A stretch of 64,000 bases of DNA from Azolla caroliniana (Eukaryota; Polypodiophyta): NCBI GenBank assembly GCA_043228905.1, contig JBHGNT010000007.1, positions 620,001-684,000 on the forward strand. The letters run 5' to 3'. The position numbers and the translations under genes were made by a program. The notes beneath the pieces were generated by a model. That model made no database searches. It saw nothing but the letters and a program-made list of their open reading frames with translations, and had not been told where the DNA came from. Shown piece after piece: positions 50,247 to 60,746 of the stretch (within the stretch, counting starts at the first letter, position 1; every line of letters starts with the position of its first letter).

Positions 50247-52289
50247 ATGGAAAATCAACCGGAGGCTAGCAACATGATGATGATGTTCAAGCGCATGCTA
50301 CAAGAACAACGCGCGATGTCGGAGATAGCGGCAGCAGTGGAGCGGCTCGTGCAACGAAACGAGCAATTCAACGGGAAAGACGTGTCGCGGTATCTTCGGG
50401 ACTACAAGGCGGAGATGCTACGGTGCGGAATATCGGAAGGATTGCAAGTAACGTCCTTCAACCGGGTGGCGACCGACGGGCTTCAAGCAAGCATCCATGG
50501 GCTACGACAACAAAATCCGACATGGGAGGCGTTTGAAGAAGAGCTAAAGAGGACGTTCGCCATCGAGGATTCCTCCAAGGCGACGCGAAGGGGATTCGAA
50601 GATTGGGTGGAGACGCCGGACAAGGGATTGAAGGTCGTTGATGTGTTTTCGGCATTCGAAAGCCGGTTCGGGAGGTTGTCCGCGAGAGATCAAGCTATCC
50701 TCGTACCGGACAAGGTAATCATGTTCTTGCGGGCTGTGGACGTCTGGGACCGGAAAGATCTCGGAGTGCTCTTGGAGGACACGACCACGGAGAGCGGCCT
50801 CACCGAAACATGGGAAAGCGTGTGGGATATCGTCGCGCGATACACGAAGAGGGGGCAATGGCTTGCCAACGAGGAAAAGAGGGTTTCGGAACTGATTCCG
50901 AAACCGAGAACCGGATTGGAAGACCATCAACCAAGGGCTCGGGAGACTACAACCGAGAAGGGGATTGATGCATCTACAGTGGAGCAACTATTGAAGGAGA
51001 TGGAGAATCTGAAGATCGCGATGGTGAAGAAGTCGGATGACCGCCCCACAAGCTCCAAGTATACGGACCGACGGTGCATATGGTGCGATAGCGCCGAACA
51101 CGATCGGAGGGATTGCGACGAGCATAAGGAGGCGCTACGGCGGGATCTCATCTACTACGAGGGAAACCGGATTCATTCGATGGACTCTCGGAAGCCACTC
51201 CGACCGAACTTCCGGAAAGGCGGCATGAAGAAGGTGCTCGAGGAGGAATTGGCGGCAAGAAGCAACTATGCAACAACTGCGGGAATATGTGTCGGGGAGT
51301 CATCGAGAGCAAAGACGTCTTTTTGGCCGGAAGATCTAGAAAACACCGAGAAAACCGACTCCAACGAGATCCGAAGCACCGCGGAAGGCGTCCGGGAAGC
51401 TACGGGATGGGAGTGCCCTGTCGACTTGAATAGCGTATACGCCCTGTGTCAATTGCATAAGGTGTATGTGGACGAGAAACGACGACGCACGGAGGATGCG
51501 GCCGGGCCATCGAAGATACCGGAAAGTTGGATCTCCGGAGGTAAGGGAAAAGAAAAGGCGACTCCGGCATTCAAGCTCGCCTCGGACATAGAACAACAAA
51601 CCGACTTGAAAAGAGTGTTTGAGGAAAGAATCTTGGATAGCCGGGTAGATTTCTCGCTTCGGGAGCTACTCGGAATAGCAAAGAAGGAGTTCCACGATCT
51701 TCTCGTGGATCTCGTGAAGCGAAAAAGACAAAGTACGGAGGAAAATGCTCCAAGGGTGAATGCGAACACCGTTTTAATGAACGACACTAAAGCGGAGGAC
51801 GAAATTCCGAACTCCCACTATACAAGGCCACATTGGGCACGCACGACTACGGAGACTCCGGTCCGAATCGGCAACATCAAAGAACCCGTGCTAGCATTGA
51901 TTGATCACGGATCGGAGATCAACTTGATGTCCAAGGAGTTCTACTGGAAGGGGAAGTGGCCTATTAACACCAACCATGGATGGAAGATTCGGGCGGCCAC
52001 CAAAGCAATGGAAGATCTATTTGTGGCTTGTCCGGATGTGACGGTGAAGATCGGGGATGTCGAGATCGACCAAAATTTCTTCGTGCAAGATGAGGTTTCA
52101 CATTCCGTCATCCTCGGCCAACCCTTTATCACGGCATCACGGATGGAGACAAAGGTGCTCGATAGCGGTGCGGCTTTTGCGCGAATTCGGAGCCAAAACG
52201 GTGGGAAATCCGTCCAATTCCTAACGGTGCCGGCAAATCACGAAAGGAACAAGAGGGAACTCTTGTCCCATGTGAGAATGGATTTTTAA
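50247..52289 (+). CDS. Element C: Gag-protease
   Basis: 680-residue frame from ATG 50,247. Gag has a long helical N-terminal part, a zinc knuckle CIWCDSAEHDRRDC at about 275, and a retropepsin-like segment with LALIDHGSEINLM at about residue 550, followed by VILGQPFI. The catalytic motif reads Asp-His-Gly rather than the usual Asp-Ser/Thr-Gly; whether this is family-typical I cannot say. The frame closes at TAA 52,287-52,289, and protease/reverse transcriptase linker sequence continues in another frame, so a break or programmed shift lies near here. Confidence 0.85.
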   Translation: MENQPEASNMMMMFKRMLQEQRAMSEIAAAVERLVQRNEQFNGKDVSRYLRDYKAEMLRCGISEGLQVTSFNRVATDGLQASIHGLRQQNPTWEAFEEELKRTFAIEDSSKATRRGFEDWVETPDKGLKVVDVFSAFESRFGRLSARDQAILVPDKVIMFLRAVDVWDRKDLGVLLEDTTTESGLTETWESVWDIVARYTKRGQWLANEEKRVSELIPKPRTGLEDHQPRARETTTEKGIDASTVEQLLKEMENLKIAMVKKSDDRPTSSKYTDRRCIWCDSAEHDRRDCDEHKEALRRDLIYYEGNRIHSMDSRKPLRPNFRKGGMKKVLEEELAARSNYATTAGICVGESSRAKTSFWPEDLENTEKTDSNEIRSTAEGVREATGWECPVDLNSVYALCQLHKVYVDEKRRRTEDAAGPSKIPESWISGGKGKEKATPAFKLASDIEQQTDLKRVFEERILDSRVDFSLRELLGIAKKEFHDLLVDLVKRKRQSTEENAPRVNANTVLMNDTKAEDEIPNSHYTRPHWARTTTETPVRIGNIKEPVLALIDHGSEINLMSKEFYWKGKWPINTNHGWKIRAATKAMEDLFVACPDVTVKIGDVEIDQNFFVQDEVSHSVILGQPFITASRMETKVLDSGAAFARIRSQNGGKSVQFLTVPANHERNKRELLSHVRMDF

Positions 52290-55200
52290 AGCGGACTGTT
52301 GCGGAGTGGGGAAGTGATAGTCCGAGAAGCCCTGATACCCCACACAGGAAGAAAACTCTCGGAGCAAAACATGTACGAATCGGTCCGGATGGGGCATCTA
52401 CGTACACGACCGTAACCGGAGGATTGAAGAAAGGATACCGACAAGTGGAGGATAAGTTGCGGTCGGCATCAATAATAAAAGAAGATGAAGAAATCGTGGG
52501 GATAGTCGAAGAAGTGTTCTATGGGAGCACGCTACAACAACTTGAAGAGCTTGCGGAAGATAAAAGCCAAGGGAACCGGGTAGTCCCGGTGGAATCGGTC
52601 GAGATGTACGAGATCATTGAGAAAATGGAGCCGGATATGCTCCGCAAAGAAGAAGCAATGGTAAGTACGAAATACAAGACCGTGGAGAAGAAGGTGAAAC
52701 CGGCCGCGGGACCACTACCCGCCGATAGCGAACAAAAGAGGAAAGAAGTCTCGGGAGATCCGACACTTCGGAAGTCCGTGATATCGGACATGCCTTCACG
52801 GATGAGACCCGGAAGAAACTTCGGATCGGTGGAGGTGGGTTCCTATTACAAAAAGAAGAAGAACGGTTTCGCGAGATGTTGGAGCAATACGGCAAAGCGT
52901 TTGCATTTACATCAAGGGAGATAGGGTGCGTCGATCCGAGAATAGTGGAGCCGATGGTGATCTTCACGATTGACCATGTACCGTGGAACCTGAAGCCGAT
53001 TCCGGTGCCACGAGCGCATATTCCGAAAGTCATTGACTTGCTCAAGGAGAAGGTGGCGATGGGGATTCTAGAGCCATCAACTACTCCGTACTCAAATCGA
53101 TGGTTTACGGTTCCGAAGAAGAATGGGTCACTCCGATTTATCCAAGACTTGCAACCGGTGAATAAGGTCACGATCCGGAACTCGGGAGTCGGTCTGATAG
53201 TGGACGAATTTGCGGAAGCTTTTGCCGGTCGTGCGATATACTCCATCGGAGACCTATACTCGGGGTATGACCAATTCCAACTAGCTATGGAGAGCCGAGA
53301 CATCACAACCATGCGAACACCGATAGGATTAGTCCGAATGTGCACACTACCACAAGGAGCGACAAACTCGGTTGCTCATATGATGAACGCGATGAACAAG
53401 GTGCTTCGAGACTGCATTCCGGAGATAACGATGCCGTTCCTCAATGACATTCCGATGAAAGGATGCGTGGTAGAAGAAAAAGATGAGACTATGGATGATC
53501 GGGGATGCCAAAAGTTCGTGGTCGACCATATTCATGATTGCGAGAAAGTGTTACGAAAGCTAGAAGATGTGCACCTAACACTTTCCGGGGAGAAATCGGC
53601 ATTTGGGCAAGAAGAAATATTGGTGGTCGGACATCTATGTGGGCCCTACGGCCGAAGACCGTCACCAACAAAGATCGATGCGATTCAAGCTATGGAGGAA
53701 GTATGCGAGTCAACATCCGAAGTCCGAAGGTTTCTCGGTGCATGTGCATTCTATCACATATGGATTCCGCACTATGCACATATAGCGGATCCGCTCTACC
53801 ACTTGTTGCGGAACGGTAAGAAATTCGAATGGAAACCGGAACACACCAAAGCCATGAAGAAATTGAAGAAGACACTTCGGAGGGCGGAAGCACTTAAGAA
53901 GCCAAGCTATGACCGACCGATCATAGTAACGGTTGATACAAGTCCAACCGGTATCGGGTGGGTCATCAATCAAGCCGACTCGGATGGTTCGCGGTATCCG
54001 ATCCGATTCGGAGCAAAGGTTCTCAACGAAGGGCAACGTGGATATGCGCAAGTCAAAAGAGAACTGTGGGGAGTCATGTCGGCGATAAAATCGGATCGAG
54101 ATTATTTGATCGGAGCCGAAGTGGTGATCGAGATGGATTGTCTTCCGATACTCGGGATGATGCGGTGTTGTACGATACCGGATGTAGCTATGCTAAGGTG
54201 GGTTGCATATGTCAAGTCGCTTAATCCGGAGGTTCGACACATCTCGGGGAAGGACAACGCGGTAGCGGATATGTTATCAAGGGCTCGGTTCGGAGACGAC
54301 ATAACCGAATCGGATAATGAAGAAGTTTCCGAAGACTACTTCACGTCGGAGCACATATGCCGAGTAAACGTAATCCGGGAATTCCGGGAAGAAGAATATG
54401 AGGGAGAAAGCTTGATGATCGGGAAGATGTTACAAGAGGCCGAGGATTCAACAAACGATAAAGGAAGAAGAGCCGAGATCCGAAGGAAGAAGAGACAAGT
54501 CCAAAAGTTCTTCTTGGAAAACGGATTAATATGGAGGGCGCCGAAAAGACCGGATGGTATACCACTTCGAGTAGTCGGGACAAAAGAGCAACGAAATCGG
54601 ATAATGTCCGAGTTTCACGAATCCGATTGGGCTGGACACCGAGGAACATGGGCAACATTTGTGAAGATCAAGCAAAAATATTGGTGGAAGAAAATGTACA
54701 AAGATGTCGCGGAGTTCACGGAAAGCTGCGAGAAATGTCAAGTCTACTCCGGGGTTCGACATCGAGATGAGTTACATCCGACATTCTCACCGACAATCAA
54801 CTTCAAGTGGATGGTTGACATAGTGGCCATGCCGACCAGGATCGGACAAAAGAAATACTTGGTATTAGCTCGGGAAGATCTCACGAATCAAGTAGAAGGT
54901 CGAGCGCTTCAGAGGAAAACGTGTTCCGCGGTATGCCAATTTCTTTTGGAGGAAGTATTTTGTAGGTATGGGTGCGTAGGACAAGTGATTGCGGACCGGG
55001 GAGAACTCGACTCGGACAAAGCTAGGGGATTCTTCGCCAAACACGGAGTTCGGTTATCGCTGACAACGGCATACAATCCGGAGGCCAACGGGAAAATCGA
55101 ACGAGGACATAGTCCGATCGTGAAAGCACTTGCAAAGGCATGCGATGGAAAGGTGAAGGACTGGCCGCAGATGCTTCCGTATGCACACTATGGGTGGATC

Positions 55201-55921
55201 GGACGACGCATAGCTCCATAACCGGTTACATGCCGACAGAACTCATGACCGGACAAGCACCGGTAATGCCGACGGAAACCGCGATCGCAACATGGACAGT
55301 GCTACCGTGGAAGGAAGAGATGAGCCGGGAAGAACTACTAGCGGTCCGTATACGACAACTAGAGGGGAGACCGGCAGACATAGCGGAAGCAATACGCCGG
55401 CAACAAGAAGCACGATTAAGGAACAAAAGCCGGTTCGACACAAAGCACCGACTACGACCGAGGAGGATTGAAGAAGGAGACTGGGTGATCGTCTATGACA
55501 GTAGTTTGGACCATCAACATACAACGATGCGGAAATTCGCGAAAAGGTGGTTCGGGCCATACGAGGTTCGGAAAGTTTTCGACAACGGAACGTACCGACT
55601 GTCCGAGTTGGATGGAACAATACTACGAGTGCCTATAGCCGGGAAGCGGGTGAAGATTTTCAAGAAGCGGACCGACGACAAACCCTATGTGATCCAAGCC
55701 AAGGCCGACAACGAGGAGCAATCGGACGAAGACCACGGTGATGCGGGAAGCGAAGAAAGTGAATTACAACTCATAGTCGACATAAGGGGAGAATCGGAGG
55801 AAGCTTTGGGTGAAGACGGATATGTGGAATCGAGAACTTCGGCATATACCGGAGGATGTGCGGGTTCGGAGGGGGCGAGTGTCGTAGTGTATTCCACACA
55901 CTACGTGAAAACCATAAAATA
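52290..55921 (+). pseudogene. Element C: reverse transcriptase, RNase H and integrase, frame-broken
   Basis: Pieces in order: linker frame 52,424-52,924; reverse transcriptase-RNase H-integrase frame 52,876-55,221 (781 residues); integrase end and tail 55,140-55,921. RT has PVPRAHIPKVIDLL, DLYSGYDQFQL and, at the active site, FLNDI where FLDDI/YIDDI is required: the first catalytic Asp is Asn (AAT, 53,443-53,445). RNase H has TVDTSPTGIGW. Integrase has the HHCC finger (HESDWAGHRG ... CEKC), DIVAMP, ADRGELDSD and GKIERGH. A 2-base CA gain near 55,184 shifts the frame in the integrase core; a further shift lies before 52,876. Tail is acidic and ends inside the 3' LTR. Confidence 0.88.
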
Positions 55922-56583
55922 ATATATCCGATTTTAGATACATATAAATAGATAAATAATATATCAAAAGAATTTATCGCATGCATAGGGCAAGATTCGA
56001 ACCATGCACCTCCACATAGATAAACCCCAACTTTACCATTGTAATAACTTATCTTTAGTGTTATAAATATAGATTTAATACGTATAAGACCTTTATTTAC
56101 ACATACCTTTATTAAAAGGTAAAAATCATGTATTCTTTAGAGTGTGAATATTTTATTTACACGTGACATTAAAAGTGACTCATGCACATCTAGCGTGCGT
56201 GAGCCCTATATTTAGGAAATGACAAAGCATCACATGCACATTTAGTGTGCATGGACACTTTAGGTGAAAAAGCATGAAGCCATGCTTAGCCTCTTCCATC
56301 TTTATATAAAGAGGAGAGAAATATGTATATGGTTGTTGATTAATATACAAGGATTGATCAATCTAATATATTCGTGGGATTCACGAATTTTGCCATCTAA
56401 TTGCTCTTATAATCTAAATATTGTTTTAATTACACTAAACTCGTGGGATTCACGAGATTGCTATCTTACTTCTCTTTCCACTATTCATAACTAGCCTTAA
56501 GTTGTATTCCTCTTCCTCCTAGTCAAAAACCTCAGCGGTTCCCACCCGACTCACGCAACGATCCGGAGCCGAAGGGCATGACA
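55880..56583 (+). repeat. Element C: 3' LTR
   Basis: 704 bp, same length as the 5' LTR. The 76-residue frame at 56,264 is also in the 5' LTR and has no known motif; I treat it as chance. Confidence 0.93.
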
Positions 56584-57726
56584 ACGTGAATCGAACTTGC
56601 ATTCCTTGGTCGATGATATGACTGACCGACACTAGGTTCTTCGTTATTGTCGAGACGTGCAACACGTTCATTAGCTTCCCTTTCTGCCTGACGTGGCTGA
56701 GGGGAACTTCGCCGACATGTTCGATGGTATGCGGAGTGTCGTCGCCGGTTTCGACCACTCGTGATTCCGGCTTCTCCAAGTACGAGAACCATTCCTTGTG
56801 ACTCATCATATGATTTGACACTCCGGAATCAACATACCACACCTTGCTTGATTTCGAGGTGTTCATGGCCATTGGGTTTGCCTTATGCTTCATTACGAAG
56901 GTTGGGCCCAATTTGTTTCCGGCTCGTTCAGAGCCTTCTGCGTAGTGCGATCTCTGATGCCTCTCTACGTCTCTTTGGCTCGATCCGGCTTTGTCCGAAT
57001 TGGCTCGCTTTTTCCAACACTCGCTCTCCTTGTGGCCTTTCTTGCCACAGTACCAGCAATCCGGCACAGTCTTCTCTTGCCGTCTTTTGGTGCCGCCATG
57101 ACTCCCCCTGCTTGCAGAGGGTTCGGAATTGCTTCCAGCAACTCGATTATGTCGTAGATTCTGCTCTTTTCGGCCACCTCCATTGCGTGCCGATCCGCCT
57201 CGTCCACCACGCCACGGGGCCTATCATCCTCCGTGTAAAGCATATTGCCATCGGCGTGCGCACTCGTCGACACACCCGCGTGGTTTTCTTCTACGAGCAA
57301 CATTGACTGAAGCTCGAAAAACGAAGGCATAATCTCCCTCGTGCCGACTGCCGTTCGGAAAGGTCCGAACTTTGACGCTAAGCCACCAAGACAAACCTGC
57401 CCCATTTCATCTTCCTCGACGTTCACGTTGAAGGTGGTGAGAGAGTCGCAGATTTCTTTGATCCTGGTGGTGTAATCAGCCATCGACATATTTCTCTGTC
57501 GTACATTGCTGAGCTCCTATTTGAGCTGCAACTTTCTGGCCATTGTGCTGGCGGCAAAAATCCTTTTTAGATTCGCCCACACATCCTTCGGGGTCTTGGC
57601 ATCTTGTAAGACATAACTCCAGTAGCCATGGCCGAGCAGGTACTGGTGCATCTTGTAAGACCAAGATGCGTAGTTGCTTCTGTCAAGCTTTTCAGTCGGA
57701 AGTGAGCTTCCCATTCCTATGTCCAT
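56584..57726 (-). pseudogene. Element B: gag and protease
   Basis: ATG 57,726 begins MDIGMGSSLPTEKLDRSNYA, the Copia gag N terminus, followed by WSYKMHQYLLGH, a UBN2-type region, the zinc knuckle CWYCGKKGHKESECW (near 57,060) and protease VWYVDSGVSNHM. Relative to element E it lacks about 40 residues between WSYV and DAKTPKD. A stop lies near 57,516 and a frame shift near 57,070. Interrupted at 56,584 by element C. Confidence 0.87.
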
Positions 57727-57831
57727 AGTACTGTCTTTTTCTTCTCTGAAAGCGAACAACTTCAACTCTATTTCGTCACAAACCTTTCTTGTCGGCTGCA
57801 AAAGGACTTCAACCCTCGCGCTCTTATACCA

Positions 57832-58259
57832 TGTAAAAGACTAAGTTGTGCGGAAGCGTGTGCGTAAACACAGAGTACACAGTTCAGAGGAATAAGACAG
57901 TTCGGTAAAACACAGAAAACGTAGAGATGGAGATGGAGAGACAGAGAGAGAGCAAACAACAGAAAACTTAGATTAAAAAAATGACACTCTGTTCTGTGTG
58001 TGTACATACTTCGTGCTCAGTGAGCACCTTATATACAAGCCTTGACAATCAGGCTGACACAAGTATTGACAGTACTTGATGCTCATAAATGAGCCACTAC
58101 ACTCACTCCCAAAATTATTCCTTACGAGGAATATCTCTCTAACGACCTTTTGGTTTACGCACCGATATGGCTAGGTTGTGCGTACTAACTTACGCGTCCA
58201 ATCTACGCACTGGGTTATGCGCCATATTACGCACCCAATGTTGAGCTTGTCACTCAACA
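57832..58259 (-). repeat. Element B: 5' LTR
   Basis: 428 bp, closely similar to 40,267-40,696. The first PBS base follows directly at 57,831. Confidence 0.9.
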
Positions 58260-58288
58260 ATGCTGTTATCATTTTGCTGTAACTGTTG

Positions 58289-58326
<38 letters not shown>

Positions 58327-58604
58327 CAGAGCGATACTCTGTCGTAACCGCCACTGTGCGAAGAAACAGAGCTCGAGTTCGTTGCCTCCGAGTCTTTGAT
58401 TGTACCCCTCTTTTTTTTTCCTCTCTTCATAGTGATAGTTCGGAATCTGTGGGCTCCCGTGGTTTTTCCCTATTAGGGTTTTCCATGTGAACATCCTGTG
58501 TCATTTTTCTTGTGTACTCTCTACTTCCCATTTTTGTGTTTGATTCTTATAGAAGTGTTTTACTACTCGGCTGTGGCCGAGCGATATTCCGTGCTTTCTC
58601 AACA
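58260..58604 (+). repeat. Element D: 5' LTR, right piece
   Basis: Continues the LTR interrupted at 40,266; contains an (AG)n run (58,292-58,322) and the stem CTCGG/CCGAG also found in element A, ending CTTTCTCAACA. Primer site TGGTATCAGAGTG follows at 58,608-58,620. Confidence 0.8.
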
Positions 58605-58633
58605 AACTGGTATCAGAGTGAACAACACAGGAA

Positions 58634-60262
58634 ATGGAAGAATCTTACGGCGGCATGTTCAAGCTCACCGGCTCCAACTACTTAGTGTGGAAGTCAAAGA
58701 TGAGGGACATGTTGGTGGTTAAAGATCTTTGGTTGCTGGTTCAGTTCGGGGACAAGAGACTGGATAAGATCGACGCCACGGTGTGGGAGGTGATGCACAT
58801 GAAGATGACGGCATGCATCCAATGCTTCATCGACATGAGCCTGTACAACAACTTCAATGAAGAGAGCAAGGTTCATGAACTCTGGGAGAAGATTGGCATC
58901 ATGTTCCAGAACAAGAATGCTGTTAATCGGGTTTCAGTATTTCGGAAGCTAGTGAGGCTCCGGTACCAAGACGGCTCTAGTATGGCGGAGCACATGAATT
59001 CCTTCAAAGGGTTGATACACCAAGCAACCTCGTTGGAAGTACCTTTCGCCGATGAAGTAGTTGCTCTACTCCTGCTCGGTTCCCTCCTGGATAGCTGGGA
59101 GACATTAGTCGTCACGTTGGGCAACGCAGGGCTGGAAGGAAAACAACTATCCCTAGCAAGAGTCAAGTCGAGGTTGCTAGATGAGGAGGCGTGTCGGAAA
59201 GACAAGGAGTTGATCTCCGATGCCAAAGCCCTCCTTACGGAATCGGATTGCGGAAGACAAAGGAATCGGAGTCCCCAGAACCGGGAAAAGTCGGGGACAC
59301 GGTCAAAGTCAAGAGGGAGGCCCACTTGCTTCTATTGCGGCAAGCCGGGGCACTTCCAGAAGAACTGTCGGCATTTCCGAAAAGACAAGGGAACCGACAG
59401 TACCGATTCAAATAAGTCACCGGACTGAAACGGTTCAGATCGGCGAGGCCCGGACCGGAAGGGAATGACGGCGATCGCGGCAACTGAAGAAGAACTAATG
59501 CTCATCACCGAGGAGAGTGAGTTGAACCTTGCCGTCGATGAGACAACATGGGTTGTCGATTCCGTAGCTTCGTTCCACCTTACCCTGGACTGGAAATGCT
59601 TCTCATCCTACACAGTCGGTGAGCACGACTGTGTCCGGATGGGGAATGAAGGGGCATGCCGAATTATCGGCATAGGAGATGTGCTGTTAACGACATCAAC
59701 CGGATGCAAGTTGTTGTTGAAGGATGTCTGACACGTTCCGGAGGTTCGACTGAATCTGATATTAACCGGTTAGTTAGATGATGAAGGCTACACGGGTAGC
59801 ATCCGGAACGGTGTCATGAAGTTCTACAAAGGGAGCTGATGAGATGGAATGTACCACTAGAGCTGGTGCATACCGATGTGTGTCAAGTGGACACGAAGTC
59901 ACATGCTGGATCGCAGTACTTTGTGATGTTCATAGATGACCACAGCCGGAAGCTGTGGGCCTCACCGTTGAAGATGAAGGATCAGTGCTAACCATCTTGC
60001 GAGAGTGGTAAGAGAAACCGGCCGGAAGCTGAAGGCGGTTCGAGCGGACAATGGAGGAGAATACTGGGGGTAGTTCGAGGAGTACTGCCGGTTGATGGGA
60101 ATACGACTCGAATTCACCGTGTTTAAGACACCAGAACTAAATGGACTGGCCAAAAGGATGAACCAGACCATAATGGAGAGAGTCCGGAGCATGCTCGCAT
60201 ATGCCAAGTTACCCAAGACGTTTTGGGTTGAGGCGCCGATGACGGCGACTTATGTGATAAAC
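58634..60262 (+). pseudogene. Element D: Copia gag-protease-integrase remnant
   Basis: ATG 58,634 opens MEESYGGMFKLTGSNYLVWK, the same protein as element A. The gag frame is open for 264 residues through CFYCGKPGHFQKNC to a TGA near 59,426. Protease follows with VVDSVASFHL, so the DSG motif has lost its Gly (Val). Further stops occur near 59,729 and 59,770; a deletion near 59,838 removes the pre-integrase region; integrase remains (DVCQVDTKSH, FIDDHSRKLWASPLK) with shifts. Cut at 60,262 in TATYVIN by element E. Dead copy. Confidence 0.9.
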
Positions 60263-60663
60263 TGTTGAGAGACAAGCTCAACATTCGTGCGTAATACGAT
60301 GCGTAACCCAGTGCATAGACTGGGTGCGTAAATCGGTACACACAACTTGGCTGTATCGGTGCGTAAACCGAAAGACCGTTAGAGAGATATTCCTCATAAG
60401 GAATAATTTTGGGAGTGAGTGTCGGGGCTCATTTATGAGCAGTCAAGTACTGTCAGTACTTGTGTCAGCCCTATTGTCAGGGCTTGTATAAAAGGTGCTC
60501 GCTGAGCACGATGTATGTACAGATTGAGTATTATTTTGAATTTAGTTTTCTGTGTGTTCTCTCTCTCTGTCTCTCCCGCGTACTGTGTATATTCAAGCTC
60601 TCCATTAAACCTGCACATTTTCTGAGTTCGGTTTTCTATTGCTTCCGCACGCTATTCTTTACA
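60263..60663 (+). repeat. Element E: 5' LTR (Copia, plus)
   Basis: 401 bp, TGTTGAGAGACAAGC to TTCTTTACA; same family as the LTRs of B in opposite orientation. TATAAAAGG at 60,487-60,495. Four successive hairpins at 60,427-60,440, 60,444-60,462, 60,467-60,484 and 60,495-60,509. Primer-site region TCGTATAAGAGCG follows. Confidence 0.88.
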
Positions 60664-60746
60664 TCGTATAAGAGCGTGAGGGTTGAGAACCTCTGCAGTC
60701 GACATAGCTTGAAAGGAAAACCAACCAAGAAGAACAGGTAAGATGG

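Larger units (their letters stand above)
49503..56583 (+). mobile_element. Element C: Gypsy retrotransposon inside B
   Basis: Two 704-bp LTRs (49,503-50,206 and 55,880-56,583) with about seven differences, a primer site, gag-protease, pol and integrase in Gypsy order, and a GGAGGGGGCGAG polypurine tract before the 3' LTR. Flanks GCGT and ACGT agree in three of four bases, a weak target duplication; joining the flanks restores the frame of the B pre-integrase region. The coding part has several breaks. Confidence 0.93.
40267..58259 (-). mobile_element. Element B: Copia retrotransposon (minus), split by A and C
   Basis: LTRs 40,267-40,696 (3') and 57,832-58,259 (5') bracket the element; flanks GTGCT (40,262-40,266) and ATGCT (58,260-58,264) are a 5-bp target duplication with one change. 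Reading order on the minus strand: 5' LTR, primer site TGGTATAAGAGC (57,820-57,831), gag and protease (57,726-56,584), [C insertion], rest of pre-integrase, integrase, reverse transcriptase and RNase H (49,502-46,688), [A insertion], end of RNase H and a basic C-terminal extension (41,478-40,697), polypurine tract, 3' LTR. Several stops and frame shifts make it inactive. Confidence 0.9.

Noticed and set aside
55980-56020. tRNA-like string GATTCGAACC in the Gypsy LTR
   Set aside because: Reverse-strand B-box look-alike without other tRNA parts; the 5' LTR copy differs there.
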